A stretch of 35,337 bases of DNA. Origin: Bacteroidaceae bacterium (GTDB lineage: Bacteria; Bacteroidota; Bacteroidia; Bacteroidales; Bacteroidaceae). Under the pieces are notes generated by a model that saw only the letters and a list, made by a program, of their open reading frames with translations, did not search any database and was not told where the DNA came from. Shown piece after piece: positions 15,818-23,575 of this stretch (position 1 is its first letter; every line of letters starts with the position of its first letter). The DNA is taken from contig JAFXDG010000002.1 of NCBI GenBank assembly GCA_017521285.1, positions 1 through 35,337 of the forward strand, read 5' to 3'. The translations under genes were made by a program, and so were the position numbers.

Positions 15818-17341
15818 ATGTTTGAAGGACAACCTAAAGGGCTATTTGCTTTGGCCCTCGCCAACACGGGTGAACGCTTCGGCTACTACACGATGCTGGC
15901 AGTCTTCACGCTGTTTATGCGTGAGAACTTTGGAATGACAGCCAGTGAGGCTGGTGATTTCTATTCAGGATTTCTGATGTTTGTTTACTTCTTGCCGTTT
16001 ATTGGTGGAATCTTGGCTGATAAGTTCGGTTATGGTCGAATGGTTACGGTAGGTATTATCGTCATGTTTCTTGGTTATTTACTTTTGGCTATGCCATTAG
16101 GAGCCGAAAACGTAGCCTATTATGCTGTGGTAGGCGCCCTTGCACTTATTTCTATCGGTACAGGATTGTTCAAGGGTAATCTGCAAGTGATGGTGGGTAA
16201 CCTTTACGACGACCCCAAGTATGCAAACAAGCGCGACGCTGCATTCTCTCTTTTCTATATGGCCATCAATATCGGTGCCCTTTTTGCTCCGACTGCAGCT
16301 GTAAAAATCATGGATTATGCACAAAAGAGCATGGGTTACAGTTTGGCTGACTCATACCACTTCGCTTTTGGCGTAGCTTGTGCTTCGCTGGTGATTTCCA
16401 TTGCCATTTACTACATCTTCCGTAGCTCATTCAAGCATGTGGAGGGCAACACTTCCAAGAAAGCTGACAACAAGGCAGCAAATGCTCCTGTGGAAGAACT
16501 TACTCCGGCCGAGACTAAGGCCCGTGTTGTAGCGTTGTGTCTGGTGTTTGCTGTGGTCATCTTCTTCTGGATGGCATTCCATCAGAATGGTCTGACACTT
16601 ACATACTTTGCTGCTGAGTTTACGGCTAAAAGTTCTACAGGTCTGCAAAGCATGTTGTTCGATGTATGGAATCTTGTGGCTATCATCGTGATGGTTTATG
16701 CTGGTTTTTCTGTATTCCAAAGCAAGACCACCAAAGGTAAGAGCATTGCTGGTTGCATTTTCCTTGCAGGCTTGGCATTCCTCGGTTGGCAATATGCAAG
16801 TATGCCAAGCGAAGTAGCTGTTGATGCTCCTATTTTCCAACAGTTCAACCCCTTCTATGTCGTAGCACTTACTCCCGTAAGTATGGCTATTTTCGGTTCA
16901 TTGGCGGCGAAGGGCAAAGAGCCTTCTGCTCCGCGTAAGATTGCTTACGGTATGTTGATTGCAGCTGTCGGCTTTGGTGTGATGGCCATCGGTTCTATGG
17001 GATTGCTCACTCCCGACGAACAGGCACTTGCAGGAGATGCAGCCTCACTTGTTTCTCCCAATTGGCTCATCAGCACCTATCTGGTTCTGACCTTTGCCGA
17101 GTTGCTTCTCTCACCGATGGGTATTTCATTTGTGAGCAAGGTGGCACCTCCCAAGTTGAAGGGTATGATGATGGGTGGTTGGTTCGTAGCTACCGCCTTG
17201 GGTAATTTGCTTACCAAAGTGGGTTCAGAATTTTGGGGCAATATTCCCCTTGTTGCCGTATGGGGCATCTTCATTGTCCTCTGTATCCTCTCGGCCATCT
17301 TCATGTTTGCTATGATGAAGCGCCTTGAAAAGGTGGCATAA
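15818..17341 (+). CDS. POT-family proton-coupled oligopeptide transporter
   Basis: A 507-residue major-facilitator protein with about 12-14 membrane helices that takes up di- and tripeptides. The POT signature in helix 1 is ANTGERFGYYTM (residues 15-26), followed by FYSGFLMFVYFLPFIGGILADKFG and GTGLFKGNLQVMVGNLY. The usual ExxERFxYY proton-coupling motif has Asn16 in place of the first Glu; E19 and R20 are kept. The end SAIFMFAMMKRLEKVA is important because a second copy of it lies at 18144-18194. Consensus promoter before it and a strong terminator after it make it a single-gene unit. Peptide uptake fits the exported dipeptidyl-peptidase encoded nearby. Confidence 0.93.
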   Translation: MFEGQPKGLFALALANTGERFGYYTMLAVFTLFMRENFGMTASEAGDFYSGFLMFVYFLPFIGGILADKFGYGRMVTVGIIVMFLGYLLLAMPLGAENVAYYAVVGALALISIGTGLFKGNLQVMVGNLYDDPKYANKRDAAFSLFYMAINIGALFAPTAAVKIMDYAQKSMGYSLADSYHFAFGVACASLVISIAIYYIFRSSFKHVEGNTSKKADNKAANAPVEELTPAETKARVVALCLVFAVVIFFWMAFHQNGLTLTYFAAEFTAKSSTGLQSMLFDVWNLVAIIVMVYAGFSVFQSKTTKGKSIAGCIFLAGLAFLGWQYASMPSEVAVDAPIFQQFNPFYVVALTPVSMAIFGSLAAKGKEPSAPRKIAYGMLIAAVGFGVMAIGSMGLLTPDEQALAGDAASLVSPNWLISTYLVLTFAELLLSPMGISFVSKVAPPKLKGMMMGGWFVATALGNLLTKVGSEFWGNIPLVAVWGIFIVLCILSAIFMFAMMKRLEKVA

Positions 17342-17384
17342 TAGATTCAAGACAGAACACCTGTCCCCGCAAAGGGGTATGAAA

Positions 17385-17421
17385 AGAGGTCTCGTCGGAA
17401 CTCCGGCGGACCTCTTTTTTT
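17385..17421 (+). terminator. Intrinsic terminator of the POT gene
   Basis: AGAGGTC (17385-17391) pairs with GACCTCT (17409-17415), CGTCGG (17393-17398) with CCGGCG (17403-17408, one G-U), with a single bulged T and loop AACT, followed by T residues to 17421. Confidence 0.9.
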
Positions 17422-17497
17422 GGACCCATTTCACCCCTCCAACAATCAAAAGCAGCAACTTCAAATCGGGGAGACAGTTTATTTTCCTGAATATTGA

Positions 17498-17529
17498 TTT
17501 GCAAATCTGACTTCTTTTATCTACCTTTG
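17498..17529 (+). promoter_or_regulatory. Promoter of the HU-like gene
   Basis: TTTG at 17498-17501, exactly twenty bases, TACCTTTG at 17522-17529. A perfect consensus match. Transcription should begin near 17536, so the following 22-bp array is inside the leader. Confidence 0.8.
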
Positions 17530-17546
17530 TCCCGACTTTATGAAAA

Positions 17547-17656
17547 GTATAAGGCTTAAACTCTATATGTTTAAGCCTTGAAAATTATAAGTTTAAGGCT
17601 TACACTTTTCAGGTATAAGGCTTGTACTTCATAAGTATAAGAGCTGAAGATGAAGA
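17547..17656 (+). repeat. 22-bp tandem array, five units, in the leader of the HU-like gene
   Basis: Five units without phase slip start at 17547, 17569, 17591, 17613 and 17635. Each begins GTATAAG or GTTTAAG, usually followed by GCTT (units 1, 3 and 4 share AAGGCTT); units 1 and 4 agree at 17 of 22 positions. AAGGCTTAAAC (17551-17561) and GTTTAAGCCTT (17569-17579) are a perfect 11-bp inverted repeat with a 7-base loop. Array ends 31 bases before the ATG. Same period but different core from the arrays at 11341 and 28154. Confidence 0.85.
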
Positions 17657-17687
17657 AAAGATGATGTTTTAATAATATAACAGACGT

Positions 17688-18080
17688 ATGTTTTACAAGA
17701 AGAGTTACTCAGTAATCAACGGAAAGAAGAAGTGGTTTCCACGCGCTTGTGTAGTGGGCAAGCCGGTGAATACGCAGGCATTGGCCAAGGAGATAGCCAA
17801 GTATTGTACGGCAAGTCCGGCCGATGTGCATGCCGTGATACGCGCACTGCCCGATGTGATGAAGTGGTTCATGTCCAACGGGCATAGCGTACACATGGAC
17901 GGGTTGGGGAGTTTCCACTACAAGTTGAGTTGTGCAGGCAAGGGGGCGGACACTCCCGAGGAAGTCAGTCCGGAACAGGTGCAGGCTGTCCGCGTGCAGT
18001 TCCGCCCGGAGTGGCGCAAGGTGAACCAGCATTCGCAACGGCCTCTCATTGACGAGGTGGAGTTCATCGAACTGCTGTGA
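17688..18080 (+). CDS. HU-like (HU-HIG) DNA-binding protein
   Basis: A 130-residue protein of the HU/IHF-like group common in Bacteroidetes. Marks: N-terminal MFYKKSYSVINGKKKWFPRAC, helices TQALAKEIAKYCTASPADVH-AVIRALPDVMKWFMSNGHSV, then the beta-arm start HMDGLGSFHYKLSCAGK and VRVQFRPEWRK. Such proteins bind DNA non-specifically or act as local regulators; the role here is unknown. It is GC-richer by eye than the AT-rich leader before it. It has its own perfect promoter. The gene sits between the POT gene and the tail of a second POT gene, so it occupies the place of a lost paralogue. Confidence 0.85.
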   Translation: MFYKKSYSVINGKKKWFPRACVVGKPVNTQALAKEIAKYCTASPADVHAVIRALPDVMKWFMSNGHSVHMDGLGSFHYKLSCAGKGADTPEEVSPEQVQAVRVQFRPEWRKVNQHSQRPLIDEVEFIELL

Positions 18081-18143
18081 CCGGAATCCGGTGGTGGGTG
18101 CCAGAAGCGACCATCCCGTAGCTCATCGCTCGCAGATTACTTT

Positions 18144-18194
18144 TCGGCCCTCTTCATGTTTGCTATGACGAAGCGTTTGGAGAAAGTTGCATAA
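18144..18194 (+). pseudogene. Remnant: last 16 codons and stop of a second POT transporter
   Basis: The frame reads SALFMFAMTKRLEKVA-stop, against SAIFMFAMMKRLEKVA-stop at the end of the intact POT gene (17288-17341 region). Over these 51 bases 43 match; six of the eight changes are silent and the other two give I-to-L and M-to-T. No start codon context or further POT homology is seen upstream; the frame runs into the HU-like gene's 3' flank. This is best explained as the 3' end of a tandem paralogue whose body was deleted or replaced. Confidence 0.85.
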
Positions 18195-18214
18195 AGGAAT
18201 CTGATAAAGCATCA

Positions 18215-18252
18215 AAAAAAGGCTGTGCCAACACTCTGACACAGCCTTTTTT
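18215..18252. terminator. Bidirectional terminator between HU-like/POT remnant and DPP7
   Basis: AAAAAAGGCTGTG (18215-18227) pairs perfectly with CACAGCCTTTTTT (18240-18252) around a 12-base loop. It serves the plus-strand unit and, 25 bases past its stop, the minus-strand peptidase gene. Confidence 0.9.
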
Positions 18253-18276
18253 ATATCCTTTTTAAAGCTAACAACT

Positions 18277-20439
18277 TTACTCAACGATTGTCATTTCGTC
18301 AATCAAGTGTTTGCAACTGCCTAACTTTTCAAGGATAAAGAGAACGTAGCGGATATCTACCACGATACAACGTTGCTTGTCGTTGTCGAAGTTGATGTCG
18401 CCACTCAGTGATTCCCAATTGCCATCAAAGGCCGCACCGATGAGATGACCGTCAGCATCCATCACGGGGCTTCCGCTATTGCCACCAGTAATGTCGTTGG
18501 TGGTGATGAAGCAAACGGGCAGGCGTCCGTCCTTCATGGCATAGCGGCCATAGTCCTTCTTCTCATAAAGTTCCTTCAACTTGGCGGGCACAACGAACTC
18601 GGGATTCGTGGGGTCTTCTTTTTCCATCACGCCTTCGAGCGTGGTGAAATAGTCGTAGTTCACACCATTCTTAGGACTATAAGCCTTCACATTTCCGTAC
18701 GTAAGGCGGATGGTGAAGTTGGCATCTGCAGACTTGGGAGTGGGAGCGTACATCTCGCACAAGCCACGCACGTACGTCTTGTGCAACAACTCAAGTTCAT
18801 CGTTAATCGGAATCAATTTATCCTGCAATTGGTTGTAGAAAGCCCACTTGGCACGTGAGTAAGCCGTTGCCAGGTCGCGCTCGATGGCTTTCACCGTAGG
18901 TTTCTTCAAGAACTTTTCCAGATTCTCCTCGCTACTGGTGATGGAATTGGCATAAAGGTCATCGATATACTTGTCCACATCGCCCTTGTATTTCTTCTCG
19001 ATGGTTTCGTAGAAGGCAGGCAATTCATCCTTGGCCATTTCGGCATAGAGAGGGAAAAGCGCCTTGGCCACTTTACGATCTACGTTGTGGTCATAATCTT
19101 TGTTGTGAATGCTGAAGAATGCTCCGCGAATAGCTTCTCCCCATATCTCAATGGCGGCCTTGTCTTTTGATTCGATTGCTTCCTTCATACTGTCCATCAT
19201 TGCATAAGGAGCACCAAACTCGATACCTTGCATGAACGTTTCGCGGAAAGCCGTATTCAGATACACCGCCTTGCTTCCCTTAGCCATCAATCCGTCAATG
19301 TCGCTCACCACATGTTGGTATTCGGCATGTCCGCTGGCATCGGCAAATTCGGTGAAGCGTGCTTCCTGCTCACTCTTCGTCTCGCGTACCTTATTATCTA
19401 TAATAGCCTTGTTCATGCCAATAGAGTTTTTCCAATAGTTGCTGCTTTGGGCATATTTGCTGGCATATTGGATGCGCACCTTATGGTTAGCGGCCATCTC
19501 TTGCTTGAGCACGGCTTGACGGGCTTCGCGCACTTGGATACGGGGCGTGTTGATGCCATCCATGCGTTGTTGTACCTCGCTACGGGTGAGGAAACGTGAG
19601 GTACTTCCGGGGAACCCCATAATCATGGCATAGTCACCCTCTTGCAAACCACGGATAGAGACGCTCAGGTGCTTGGGAGTCTTCAGGGGGACATTCTTTT
19701 CACTATATACAGCCGGCTCGCCATTGGCATCGGCATAGATGCGAAACATACTGAAATCGCCCGTATGACGCGGCCACATCCAGTTGTCGGTTTCGCCACC
19801 AAACTTACCTACCGACGAAGGGGGAGCTGCCACCATGCGCACATCGGAATAGACCTTCTTATAGAAAAGGTAAAATCGGTTTCCTGCATAGAAGGGGAGT
19901 GCCTGCGCTTCGATGCCCGGCTTATCCTTGTATTCGCTTATGGCCAATTGCCGATTGGCAAATTTGCGGAGGAAGGGACTTCCAAGTGCCTCCAGTTCGC
20001 TCACTTCACCACGCTCTACGCATGCGTTGATACTATCGGTCACGTCCACAATTTTTTCCACAAATGTAAAAGTCAATCCTGGTGTAGGAATCTCCTCCTT
20101 GCGGCTCATTGCCCAAAAGCCATCGGCCAGATAATCGTGCTCTTCAGAGCTGTGTTGCTGGATGGCTCCGTATCCACAATGATGATTGGTGAGGATTAGT
20201 CCTTCACCCGAAACAATCTCACCCGTACATCCACGACCAAAGATACCTACGGCATCCTTCAAGGCCGGATTGGTTACACTGTAAATATCTTCGGCTTCCA
20301 ACCGCAACCCTTGCTTTTTCATCTGGTCAGTTAAATGTTGCTCTTTCATCATCTGGAGCAACCACATACCCTCGTCGGCTTGCACGGAAGAAAAGGCAAG
20401 TGCCGAAACAAGAGTCAGACAAAGTTTCATTTTTTTCAT
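18277..20439 (-). CDS. S46-family dipeptidyl-peptidase, DPP7 type
   Basis: A 720-residue exported serine peptidase that removes dipeptides from the N-terminus of peptides outside the cytoplasm. Signal peptide about 1-21 (ALAFSSVQA). The chymotrypsin-like double barrel carries the catalytic His in [10 protein letters not shown] (H86/H87) and Ser655 in GGNSGSPV; the Asp is probably in [19 protein letters not shown]. The residue 18 after the catalytic Ser, which decides specificity in this family, is Gly673 (FDGN), as in DPP7 (hydrophobic P1), and not Arg as in DPP11 (Asp/Glu P1). A second in-frame ATG lies at 20430. It should feed dipeptides to transporters such as the POT protein beside it. 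Confidence 0.94.
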   Translation of the reverse strand: MKKMKLCLTLVSALAFSSVQADEGMWLLQMMKEQHLTDQMKKQGLRLEAEDIYSVTNPALKDAVGIFGRGCTGEIVSGEGLILTNHHCGYGAIQQHSSEEHDYLADGFWAMSRKEEIPTPGLTFTFVEKIVDVTDSINACVERGEVSELEALGSPFLRKFANRQLAISEYKDKPGIEAQALPFYAGNRFYLFYKKVYSDVRMVAAPPSSVGKFGGETDNWMWPRHTGDFSMFRIYADANGEPAVYSEKNVPLKTPKHLSVSIRGLQEGDYAMIMGFPGSTSRFLTRSEVQQRMDGINTPRIQVREARQAVLKQEMAANHKVRIQYASKYAQSSNYWKNSIGMNKAIIDNKVRETKSEQEARFTEFADASGHAEYQHVVSDIDGLMAKGSKAVYLNTAFRETFMQGIEFGAPYAMMDSMKEAIESKDKAAIEIWGEAIRGAFFSIHNKDYDHNVDRKVAKALFPLYAEMAKDELPAFYETIEKKYKGDVDKYIDDLYANSITSSEENLEKFLKKPTVKAIERDLATAYSRAKWAFYNQLQDKLIPINDELELLHKTYVRGLCEMYAPTPKSADANFTIRLTYGNVKAYSPKNGVNYDYFTTLEGVMEKEDPTNPEFVVPAKLKELYEKKDYGRYAMKDGRLPVCFITTNDITGGNSGSPVMDADGHLIGAAFDGNWESLSGDINFDNDKQRCIVVDIRYVLFILEKLGSCKHLIDEMTIVE

Positions 20440-20482
20440 AGTTATTTTCTCCTTTTTTGATTATTGCATTTTCATTGGGTGC

Positions 20483-20513
20483 AAAAGTACAATATTTCCA
20501 CCAATACAGAAAG
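20483..20513 (-). promoter_or_regulatory. Promoter of the DPP7 gene
   Basis: Minus-strand TTTC, nineteen bases, TACTTTTG (20490-20483) followed by CACCC, 44 bases before the ATG. One mismatch in each box. Confidence 0.5.
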
Positions 20514-20585
20514 AAGAGAATGTATTTCCTAATGTAAATTCATTGCTATAAAAACATAAAAAACGCTAACGGGACACACTTTTCG

Positions 20586-20616
20586 TTGCAACTACGGAGA
20601 ATAGATTGTATTTTTG
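20586..20616 (+). promoter_or_regulatory. Promoter of the DUF4369 gene
   Basis: TTG at 20586-20588, twenty bases, TATTTTTG at 20609-20616, about 40 bases before the ATG at 20659. Confidence 0.6.
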
Positions 20617-20658
20617 TGTCACCTTTCGGACATAAACGTACTATACTATTAGAGAAAG

Positions 20659-21342
20659 ATGAATAAAAAGCTGTTATTGCCAGTGTGCTTCGCTTGTTTG
20701 TTCTCCGCGTGCGCTTCGTATCGCGTGGAAGGAACAACCAATGTGCCCACTTTGGACGGACAACGGCTTTATCTGAAGGTACCTCATCAAGACGCCATCG
20801 TTGACCTCGACTCGTGCGAAGTGATACACGGGATCTTCCGCATGGACGGTGAAGTGGATTCCGTCACTTTCGGGGCTATCTACATAGGCGGAGAAAGTCT
20901 GATGCCCGTAGTGGTAGAAAAAGGAAAGATTAAAATCAGCATTGAGAATTCAGGGTTACAAGTGAGTGGTACTCCATTAAATGAACGCCTCTACGGATTC
21001 ATCAAGAACAAGAATTTGCTTGAACAACGCCTTTCTGACGTCCAACACAAACAGATACAACTGATAATGGAAGGGACCTCGGCCGACGAAGCCGAGAAAA
21101 TGGCTCAAAGGGAAGGAGAGACTCTAGCGCAAGAGATGAACCGGCTAATAAGCGACTTTGTAATGGAGAATTTTGACAATCTGCTCTCCATACAGATATT
21201 CTCCATGTATTGCCAAAGCTTCCCGCAACCGACAATAACGCCTACAATACAGGAAATCTTAAACAAAGCACCAGATACATTCAAAGAAAATCCGTTCGTA
21301 AAAGAATACCTACGGTTAGCCAACGACGAGAAAAAAAAATAA
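20659..21342 (+). CDS. DUF4369-domain lipoprotein
   Basis: A 227-residue lipoprotein: signal MNKKLLLPVCFACLFSAC with lipidated Cys18. Residues about 21-105 form the DUF4369 beta-domain (YRVEGTTNVPTLDGQRLYLK, SCEVIHGIFRMDGEVDSVTF, MPVVVEKGKIKISIENSGLQ, VSGTPLN). The rest is helical with charged stretches (EQRLSDVQHKQIQLIMEG, EEMAQ-type repeats) and ends in a Lys tail. In Bacteroidetes DUF4369 usually precedes a thioredoxin-like domain in TlpA/resA-like proteins; here that domain is missing, with no CxxC motif. It is a single-gene unit, divergent from DPP7, closed by the palindrome at 21368-21413. Confidence 0.85.
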   Translation: MNKKLLLPVCFACLFSACASYRVEGTTNVPTLDGQRLYLKVPHQDAIVDLDSCEVIHGIFRMDGEVDSVTFGAIYIGGESLMPVVVEKGKIKISIENSGLQVSGTPLNERLYGFIKNKNLLEQRLSDVQHKQIQLIMEGTSADEAEKMAQREGETLAQEMNRLISDFVMENFDNLLSIQIFSMYCQSFPQPTITPTIQEILNKAPDTFKENPFVKEYLRLANDEKKK

Positions 21343-21367
21343 AGAAAACATATCTAACTCAAAAGCG

Positions 21368-21413
21368 AAAATCTATCATGTGTCAAAGTTGAACGAGACA
21401 CATGATAGATTTT
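21368..21413. terminator. Perfect 17-bp inverted repeat, bidirectional terminator
   Basis: AAAATCTATCATGTGTC (21368-21384) and its exact reverse complement (21397-21413) enclose a 12-base loop. It lies between convergent genes (stops at 21342 and 21501). The A/T ends of the stem supply the T tracts on both strands. Confidence 0.8.
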
Positions 21414-21500
21414 ATTTTATCAGTTGATTGATTTTCGCCAGACACTTGCAAACTTTTTCCCAAACGCACGATAAAAAAATTCCGTATATGGAAGAACCTT

Positions 21501-22226
21501 TTATTTGCTTACCAAATCTTTTTCTATAACATTGTACGCTTCTTCCAATGTAGCCTTTATATTCTCCGGCCCCTCGCACTTAGGAGGAATTGGTTTGTGG
21601 ATGGTGAGAGTCAACGGATGAAAACGAACAAATCCTTTGTGAGTGCGGGGATAGACCTCGAACGAACCGGTAATAGTGACGGGCACAACGGGCAATTGCA
21701 ATTGGTCAGCCAACTGAAAAGCACCTTTCTTGAACGGACTCATCTGTCCTGTATAAGTACGGCTTCCCTCGGGAAAAACCACTAACGAAGTTCCTCCTTG
21801 TAGGATACTGCGCGCACGGTCAATAGTGGCCTTTATTTTCTTAGGGCCAGACTTATCAACAAAAATATAACCGGCATCGTAGCTGGCACGCCCTATAAGA
21901 GGAGCATGGCGGAGAGATTGCTTCAGCATCCACTTAAAGTTGCGCCCCAAAAAGCCCAACACTAAGAAAATATCGAAAGCTCCCTGATGATTTGCAACAA
22001 AGACGTAAGAGGTTTTCTTGTCGATATGCTCATGTCCACGCACTTTTACAGGCAATAACAAGACGCGCAAAAACACTATACCCCACACTTTGGCAGGATA
22101 ATATCCCCAAAAATGACCACCTCCCAACAAACAGCCTATACTGGTGACAAGCGCCGTCAGAATAGTGACTACCAACAACAAGGGAAGGGCTATGAACAAC
22201 TGGTAGATGCAATACAATATTTTCAT
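21501..22226 (-). CDS. plsC: 1-acyl-sn-glycerol-3-phosphate acyltransferase
   Basis: A 241-residue membrane-associated enzyme that makes phosphatidic acid from lysophosphatidic acid. An N-terminal membrane helix (LFIALPLLLVVTILTALVTS, about 9-28) precedes the acyltransferase domain with the catalytic NHxxxxD box in VANHQGAFDIF (about 76-86), the glycerol-phosphate-binding FPEGSRTYTG (about 151-160) and the lipid-binding VPVTITGSFEVYP. Length is typical. It has a consensus promoter in the gap after the metallophosphoesterase, so it can be expressed separately from the upstream operon. Confidence 0.93.
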   Translation of the reverse strand: MKILYCIYQLFIALPLLLVVTILTALVTSIGCLLGGGHFWGYYPAKVWGIVFLRVLLLPVKVRGHEHIDKKTSYVFVANHQGAFDIFLVLGFLGRNFKWMLKQSLRHAPLIGRASYDAGYIFVDKSGPKKIKATIDRARSILQGGTSLVVFPEGSRTYTGQMSPFKKGAFQLADQLQLPVVPVTITGSFEVYPRTHKGFVRFHPLTLTIHKPIPPKCEGPENIKATLEEAYNVIEKDLVSK

Positions 22227-22256
22227 GCTATGATTTGTTTATGTTTATAGACGATG

Positions 22257-22287
22257 CAAAGATACAAATTGGATATTGAAAAACAAA
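22257..22287 (-). promoter_or_regulatory. Promoter of plsC
   Basis: Minus-strand TTTG (22287-22284), nineteen bases, TATCTTTG (22264-22257) followed by CATCG, about 31 bases before the ATG. Confidence 0.75.
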
Positions 22288-22345
22288 CAGATACTCTCTT
22301 TTTATTTATCAGCAATGTCCTATTTTACCACATCTCAGATTCATT

Positions 22346-23545
22346 TTACTTTTTTCGAGACAAAGTGATGACCGATATTTCGGGCCATGCACCAAATCGG
22401 TAAGGTATCATCACTGAACCAAGTCCCGTGTTGACATACAAACTTTGCGCCCCTTCAGTGTAAAGACCACCCCATTCGGGATATATCCACGCTGAAGGTG
22501 AAAAGTTACCCAAGCGGAATTGCATGGCATGAGTGTGACCGGAGAGCATCAGCTGGATATCCGTTTCGGGCAACACCCGACGACGCCAATGACTGGGATC
22601 GTGACTGAGCAAGAGTTTGAACATCCCCTCCGTGCCACGTGTGGCACGCGGCAAATCACCCAAAGCTGGGAAAGGCGGCTTTCCATCATTTTCCACACCC
22701 ACAATAGCAATGCTATCATTCCCTCGTCTGACAATCTGATTATCATTCAGCAACAAGCGCCACCCCATTTCCGCCTTACGACGCTTCAAATCGGCCAAGT
22801 TCTCGGCTTGCGCCCGTCGGCTCGGCCATTGGCGATAGGAACCATAATCGTGATTACCAAGGACAGAAAACACTCCATCGCGCGCCCTCAAATTTGAAAG
22901 AATTTCCTCCAAACCGTCCAATTCCGTAGCTTCATTGTTTACCAAATCACCCGTAAAAGCTATCAAATCGGGATTAAGGGCATTTATAATCTCCACTGCC
23001 CGATTCACTTCATTAGGATAGCGGGCAATAGTACCCAAATGAAAATCAGAAATCTGTACGATTCGGTAACCATCGAAAGCCTCGGGCACATCGGAGTGAG
23101 CGAAAGCCACTTCCTTCACTTCGAAACGACGCCATCCGCAAATGCATCCATAAAGAATAATGTAGGCTCCTATGCAAGCAAGCAACAAGCCCAATGAATT
23201 GCACACCGTCTCCACTGGCCACCTCAGAAAGACACCCACCAAAGGCAAACGCCCAATCATGCCCATCGACTTGCCCAACAATGAAAAGATGACAAACAGA
23301 CATTTGGGTACAACCAATGCCAAGAATGCCATCATATAGATACCCGTGAGGGTCACTCGCAGAGATGTGAAATTGTCGCCAAACATAAGACAAACAAGCG
23401 AGAAGGTAAGCAATACTGAAGGAAACCAATGTAACCACCGAAGCCAACGATGGCGGAGAGTTCGAGGCTTTACAAAGCGGAAATAAATATAGGCATCGGG
23501 AAGCCAAAGGAGAAATATCAGAAGAAAGAAAATCCTGTGTATCAT
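22346..23545 (-). CDS. Membrane-anchored calcineurin-like metallophosphoesterase
   Basis: A 399-residue protein. The first about 145 residues hold four membrane helices (FFLLIFLLWLPDAYIYFRF, WFPSVLLTFSLVCLMFG, GIYMMAFLALVVPKCLFVIF, LGLLLACIGAYIILYGC). The rest is a calcineurin-like phosphoesterase domain with all metal motifs: VQISDFHLG, FTGDLVNN, LGNHDYG, LLSHDPSHW and LSGHTHAMQ. This architecture is the YkuE/YpbG group, which may hydrolyse UDP-sugars or lipid-linked phosphates at the membrane; the substrate is not known. It follows the MetH-activation gene by 30 bases. Confidence 0.9.
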   Translation of the reverse strand: MIHRIFFLLIFLLWLPDAYIYFRFVKPRTLRHRWLRWLHWFPSVLLTFSLVCLMFGDNFTSLRVTLTGIYMMAFLALVVPKCLFVIFSLLGKSMGMIGRLPLVGVFLRWPVETVCNSLGLLLACIGAYIILYGCICGWRRFEVKEVAFAHSDVPEAFDGYRIVQISDFHLGTIARYPNEVNRAVEIINALNPDLIAFTGDLVNNEATELDGLEEILSNLRARDGVFSVLGNHDYGSYRQWPSRRAQAENLADLKRRKAEMGWRLLLNDNQIVRRGNDSIAIVGVENDGKPPFPALGDLPRATRGTEGMFKLLLSHDPSHWRRRVLPETDIQLMLSGHTHAMQFRLGNFSPSAWIYPEWGGLYTEGAQSLYVNTGLGSVMIPYRFGAWPEISVITLSRKK

Positions 23546-23575
23546 ACAGTTTAATTCAATTTGTTGATAATTTAA

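Noticed and set aside
18081-18110. Small hairpin CCGGA/TCCGG just after the HU-like stop as a terminator
   Set aside because: The stem is five bases with a one-base loop and there is no T run after it.
17498-18252. HU-like gene as part of an insertion sequence or integrated element
   Set aside because: No transposase, integrase, terminal inverted repeats or target duplication is visible; only the POT remnant hints at rearrangement.
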